A DNA stretch of 64,000 nucleotides, from positions 1 through 64,000 of the forward strand of contig NZ_JBDVFA010000017.1 in NCBI RefSeq assembly GCF_039941195.1, written 5' to 3'. Position numbers and translations under genes: made by a program. Source of the stretch: Aurantibacter_A sp039941195. Lineage in GTDB: Bacteria; Bacteroidota; Bacteroidia; Flavobacteriales; Flavobacteriaceae. How positions within the stretch are numbered: the stretch's first letter is position 1; every line of letters begins with the position of its first letter. Of this stretch, positions 60,425-64,000 are shown in pieces. Below the pieces are notes generated by a model. It was not told the DNA's origin. It saw only the letters and a list, made by a program, of their open reading frames with translations, and ran no database searches.

Positions 60425-62272
60425 CTACTCCACCGTAACCGATTTGGCTAAATTTCTTGGCTGATCTACATTACAATTTCGCATAACTGCAATATGATAT
60501 GATAATAATTGCAAAGGAATAGTTGTTAACAAAGGCGTTAATGATTCGAAAGTCTCTGGAATTTCGATACAGTGATCTGCAAGTTCTTTAACCTGTTCAT
60601 CTCCCTCAGTAACAATTGCAATTATTTTACCTTTTCTAGATTTAATTTCTTGAATATTACTAACCACTTTTTCATAATAACCCTTATTTGTTGCAATTAC
60701 AAATACTGGCATTTGCTCATCTATTAGAGCAATAGGACCGTGTTTCATTTCAGCAGCAGGATAACCTTCTGCATGAATGTAACTTATTTCTTTTAATTTT
60801 AATGCTCCTTCTAACGCAACGGGAAAATTATATCCACGTCCTAAATAAAGACAATTAGTAGAATCTTTGTATACATCAGCTATTATTTCAATTAAAGGAT
60901 TTGATTCTAAAGACTTTTCAACTTTTGAAGGAATCGTTTCAAGTTCAGTTAAATACTCATGAAATTGAGCATCTGTAAATAAATCTTTTTCTTTAGCTAA
61001 ATTTAAAGCCAATAACGTTAAAACTGTAATTTGTGTAGTGAAGGCTTTTGTAGAAGCAACCCCAATTTCAGGTCCAGCATGCGTATAAGCACCCGCATGT
61101 GTTTCTCTAGCAATTGATGAACCAACTACGTTACACACGCCAAAAACAAATGCGCCTTTTTCTTTGGCCAATTTTATTGCCGCTAAAGTATCCGCCGTTT
61201 CTCCTGACTGAGAAATAGCAATAACAACATCATCTTTAGTAATTATTGGATTTCTATATCTAAATTCAGAAGCATATTCTACTTCAACAGGAATACGCGT
61301 TAAATTTTCAAAAATATATTCAGCAACAAGACCTGCATGCCAAGATGTACCACATGCGACTATAACAATTCTGTTTGCGTTTAAAAATTTATCCAAGTGC
61401 TGATCTATCCCAGCCATTTTAACTAACCCTTGATCAGCTAATAATCTACCCCTATAGGTATCTAAAATAGCTCTTGGTTGTTCATAAATTTCCTTTAACA
61501 TAAAATGATCAAAACCACCTTTTTCAATTTCCTCAATATTCATTTGTAATTCAAGAATATTGGGGTAAGCAACGGCATCATTTTTAATTTTACGAAGTTT
61601 TATCTCCTTACCTAAGCGTACAATTGCCATCTCTTCATCTTCAAGATATACAGCATTATTTGTAAATTCAATAAAAGGTGATGCATCAGAAGCGATAAAA
61701 AATTCATTATCACCTATACCAATTGCAAGAGGACTACCTAATTTAGCTACTACAATCTCATCTGGTTTGTTTCTGTCGAAAACTGCAATAGCATAAGCAC
61801 CTACTACTTCATTCAATGCTATTTGAACTGCTTTGCCTAACATTACATTTTCCTTTGATTTTACTTCTTCAATCAAATTAACCAACACCTCAGTATCTGT
61901 GTCTGATTCAAAAGTATATTCCCTCTTTATTAGCTCTTTCTTAATAGACTCATAATTCTCTATGATTCCATTATGTATTATAACTAAATCACCTGAATTA
62001 GAATAATGTGGATGAGAATTGACATCATTTGGAACACCATGGGTTGCCCAGCGTGTATGGCCGATACCTAAATTGCCTTTGAGTGAAATTTCACTTTTAG
62101 CTTTTGACTTTAAATCTTCAACCTTGCCCTTCGTTTTGCAAAGATTTACAGTTTCTCCATCATATAGCGCAACACCAGCACTGTCATATCCTCTGTATTC
62201 TAATCGCTCAAGCCCTTTTATAATTACCGGATAAGCATCTCTATGACCAATATACCCAACTATTCCACACAT
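60425..62272 (-). CDS. glmS: glutamine--fructose-6-phosphate aminotransferase
   Basis: Makes glucosamine-6-phosphate, the entry to peptidoglycan and amino sugars. The 615-residue protein starts MCGIVGYIGHRD with Cys2 as the glutaminase nucleophile. GHTRWATHG and HNGIIENY belong to the N-terminal domain. The two SIS domains contain ACGTSWHAGLVAEY and ISQSGETADTLAAI, and the protein ends with DQPRNLAKSVTVE. No glmS ribozyme is seen, as expected outside Firmicutes. The DUF4270 lipoprotein gene upstream is on the same strand, a conserved neighbour in Flavobacteria. Confidence 0.97.
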   Translation of the reverse strand: MCGIVGYIGHRDAYPVIIKGLERLEYRGYDSAGVALYDGETVNLCKTKGKVEDLKSKAKSEISLKGNLGIGHTRWATHGVPNDVNSHPHYSNSGDLVIIHNGIIENYESIKKELIKREYTFESDTDTEVLVNLIEEVKSKENVMLGKAVQIALNEVVGAYAIAVFDRNKPDEIVVAKLGSPLAIGIGDNEFFIASDASPFIEFTNNAVYLEDEEMAIVRLGKEIKLRKIKNDAVAYPNILELQMNIEEIEKGGFDHFMLKEIYEQPRAILDTYRGRLLADQGLVKMAGIDQHLDKFLNANRIVIVACGTSWHAGLVAEYIFENLTRIPVEVEYASEFRYRNPIITKDDVVIAISQSGETADTLAAIKLAKEKGAFVFGVCNVVGSSIARETHAGAYTHAGPEIGVASTKAFTTQITVLTLLALNLAKEKDLFTDAQFHEYLTELETIPSKVEKSLESNPLIEIIADVYKDSTNCLYLGRGYNFPVALEGALKLKEISYIHAEGYPAAEMKHGPIALIDEQMPVFVIATNKGYYEKVVSNIQEIKSRKGKIIAIVTEGDEQVKELADHCIEIPETFESLTPLLTTIPLQLLSYHIAVMRNCNVDQPRNLAKSVTVE

Positions 62273-62452
62273 ATAGTTTATTTCTTTGTTGTAAAGTTTT
62301 TATTACAAATTTATAATAAGAACAAAATAATAGAACCTTATTATAGAAATAGAACGGATTTTATCGGTGAGTGGTATAAGTAGGAGTAAATAATAACCTA
62401 AATCACCTCCGTACTCGACATCTATGGCTTATAACCAAAAAAGATTTACTAA

Positions 62453-64000
62453 TTAATCTATTTCAGTATAATAAATTTCTAGCTTCAATTTTTTAGCTTC
62501 TTCAGTAGCTATCACATTACTTCCATAAAGAACAGTACCTAAAGGTGTTAAAATTGCTGAAGCAGGTAATTCTACTTCTTCGCCATTAGCTAACATAACA
62601 TTACGAGCACCGGTAATTCGAATATCAGCAGAAACTTGGAGTCCTAAGGTGGCATTAACAGAATCTCTAACGACTATATTATTTATATGATCAGTTATAT
62701 TAACTTTATATTTCACTCCTCTGTCTGCAGACTTTTCTATTAAACCATCATAATTTAAATAGGCTTCAAGCGATGTATCAGCAGTACTGTATTCGGATAT
62801 AATATTATATAACGGTTCGTTAGTTTCAGCATTATACAAGTAAAGTCGCGGTGGTTCATATTGTGAATTCGCCATAACATCTTGATCGATGAAAAATGTT
62901 AGATTAGCTTCATTTATGATCCAATTATTAGCTTTAATCTCATTAATTTCCGACTCATCATCAAACAATTCAATTTCTGCAGTTGTACCTGCACCACCTT
63001 TTAAGTATATTCTAGAAGCATTATCTTCAGAAAACATAACCTCAGTTATTTCAGCAGGATAATCATCATTAATATACGTGTTTACTGCATTGGCAGATGT
63101 TGTAGATAAAGCCAAATTAAACGATGACGTTAACTCTTCAGTAGTAGTATCATCAACAATATGATCATAATGATAATATACTTCTATTCGGGCATTTGCT
63201 ATATCTAAAAGAAACAGCAGGTCTGAATCTGACGGAGTAATGGACATATTTACCCCTCTGAAAAATTCTTTAAAGTTTGCTGCACTCAATAATTCTACAT
63301 CCCCTTCTTTATCTAAAATATTGGTCTGAAAATAGTCTATTCCAGTTGCATCTAATTGAACACGAATTCCAGGAGCCACCTTAGTCTTAGTGGTTTCATC
63401 TTCATCAGTATCAGGGTCATCTTCTTCATCTGGCAGGATAAATTCTTTATTACTAATCAAATAACTACCTTCATAAAACAACTCTTCCGTAAATGTTGGA
63501 GAAAATTCTTGATTAGAATAATATTCCTGAGACTCTTGAAAATCCAAGTTAGGGTCAAGATCTCGTAAGTAATAGGTTGATCGTTCTACTTTAAATGTAA
63601 ATTCTTGATTTCTATCACCATAGATACTATCCAATTCAAATGTTTCAGCATAACTAACTATATCTATTGTTTCATCAACATCATCCCGAGCCCCATCACC
63701 ATCAGTATCTTCATTTAATGGGTTAGTACCATTCGCAATCTCTGTAATATTAGCAATTCCATCATTATCACTATCATTCGTAGAATCTAAAATATCATCA
63801 CCTTCTTCCAAAGCATCTGGCACACCATCGGCGTCAGAATCCGTTTCATTCAACTGATAAGGTAAATAAACAACAACACTATCTATAGTTTCATTTTCAG
63901 GAATAGCATCGCTGTTGGTCAATTCCGTTTCCTGAGTATAAATACCAAAAGTCGGGTTACTAGTAGAAAGTTGAACTTGACTATTGATTGTTGCTACCGT
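62453..64000 (-). CDS. DUF4270-type lipoprotein, N-terminus beyond window, with TSP3-like insert
   Basis: The frame stays open from 62453 to the right edge, so the gene is partial: 515 residues remain and the signal sequence is missing. A TTG at 63922 can be read as a start but lies inside the domain. The fragment starts TVATINSQVQLSTSNPTFG, the strand pattern of DUF4270. Residues about 53-113 contain an Asp-rich stretch (TDSDADGVPDALEEGDD, DSDNDGIANITE, DTDGDGARDDVDE) with three thrombospondin type 3-like calcium repeats. Likely surface-exposed; the function is unknown. Confidence 0.78.
   Translation of the reverse strand, partial: TVATINSQVQLSTSNPTFGIYTQETELTNSDAIPENETIDSVVVYLPYQLNETDSDADGVPDALEEGDDILDSTNDSDNDGIANITEIANGTNPLNEDTDGDGARDDVDETIDIVSYAETFELDSIYGDRNQEFTFKVERSTYYLRDLDPNLDFQESQEYYSNQEFSPTFTEELFYEGSYLISNKEFILPDEEDDPDTDEDETTKTKVAPGIRVQLDATGIDYFQTNILDKEGDVELLSAANFKEFFRGVNMSITPSDSDLLFLLDIANARIEVYYHYDHIVDDTTTEELTSSFNLALSTTSANAVNTYINDDYPAEITEVMFSEDNASRIYLKGGAGTTAEIELFDDESEINEIKANNWIINEANLTFFIDQDVMANSQYEPPRLYLYNAETNEPLYNIISEYSTADTSLEAYLNYDGLIEKSADRGVKYKVNITDHINNIVVRDSVNATLGLQVSADIRITGARNVMLANGEEVELPASAILTPLGTVLYGSNVIATEEAKKLKLEIYYTEID

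Noticed and set aside
62273..62452. glmS ribozyme or other leader RNA before glmS
   Set aside because: No ribozyme core is seen; this ribozyme is known from Firmicutes. Only a possible TAAATTTG -7 box was found at 62306-62313.

Overview
The window is AT-rich chromosomal DNA from a member of the Bacteroidetes, most likely a marine Flavobacteriaceae. Pointers to that lineage are the gliding genes gldD and gldE in the order mutY-ssb-gldE-gldD, TonB-dependent receptors, a flavobacterial carotenoid cluster, a DUF4270 lipoprotein next to glmS, atpD-atpC split from the rest of the ATP synthase genes, -7 boxes of the TAnnTTTG type, A-rich leaders instead of Shine-Dalgarno sequences, and a 30-residue AURKAIP1/COX24-type ribosomal protein. 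The genus cannot be fixed from sequence alone. I saw no tRNA, rRNA, insertion sequence, prophage or CRISPR array, so this looks like a stable core region.

Layout. 1-4.1 kb: the 3' part of truB, a TonB-like membrane protein, a thioredoxin-like protein and an alkylation-repair group (tag, a small secreted protein, alkD). 4.0-8.7 kb: carotenoid operon crtI-crtB-crtZ-lycopene cyclase on the minus strand, facing away from a MerR regulator that has every recognisable signature of a B12 photoreceptor (CarH/LitR). Three TTAGACAA boxes lie in the divergent promoter region. 8.7-17.7 kb: aat, DUF3127, a histidine kinase, a HIT protein, greA, a Rieske-like lipoprotein, and an oxidoreductase paired with a large propeller/HEAT/cytochrome c lipoprotein. 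17.7-20.2 kb: a TonB-dependent receptor preceded by a clear TPP riboswitch. 20.2-24.1 kb: a hybrid kinase and a sigma-54 response regulator that converge and overlap. 24.4-29.2 kb: two tandem PepSY-like secreted paralogues, DUF4301, and a vitamin uptake group (NadR-like kinase, PnuC-family transporter, YkoF-like protein) plus a phosphopantetheinyl transferase.

29.2-42 kb: ahcY, a nucleotidase, rpmA, rplU with an unusual extension, an M16 peptidase pair, a GIN-domain protein, two coiled-coil paralogues and the gldD/gldE/ssb/mutY block. 42-46 kb: HU, the tiny ribosomal protein, rng, recX, a barrel protein and a JmjC-like cupin protein. 46.1-53.7 kb: biotin genes (bioF, bioD, bioA, a ketoacyl synthase, bioB) interrupted by a two-gene unit made of a YqcI/YcgG heme N-oxygenase relative and a DUF1989 protein. 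53.8-64 kb: atpC, atpD, a GDSL-like lipoprotein with a TonB-dependent receptor, glmS, and a DUF4270 lipoprotein that runs off the right edge.

How it fits together: outer-membrane uptake (TonB receptors), cofactor supply (thiamin, possibly nicotinamide riboside, biotin), light-controlled pigment and surface motility are all represented. The points most worth following up are the CarH-type light switch with its operator boxes, the TPP-controlled receptor together with the YkoF/PnuC/NadR-like group, and the YqcI/YcgG-DUF1989 pair inside the biotin locus.
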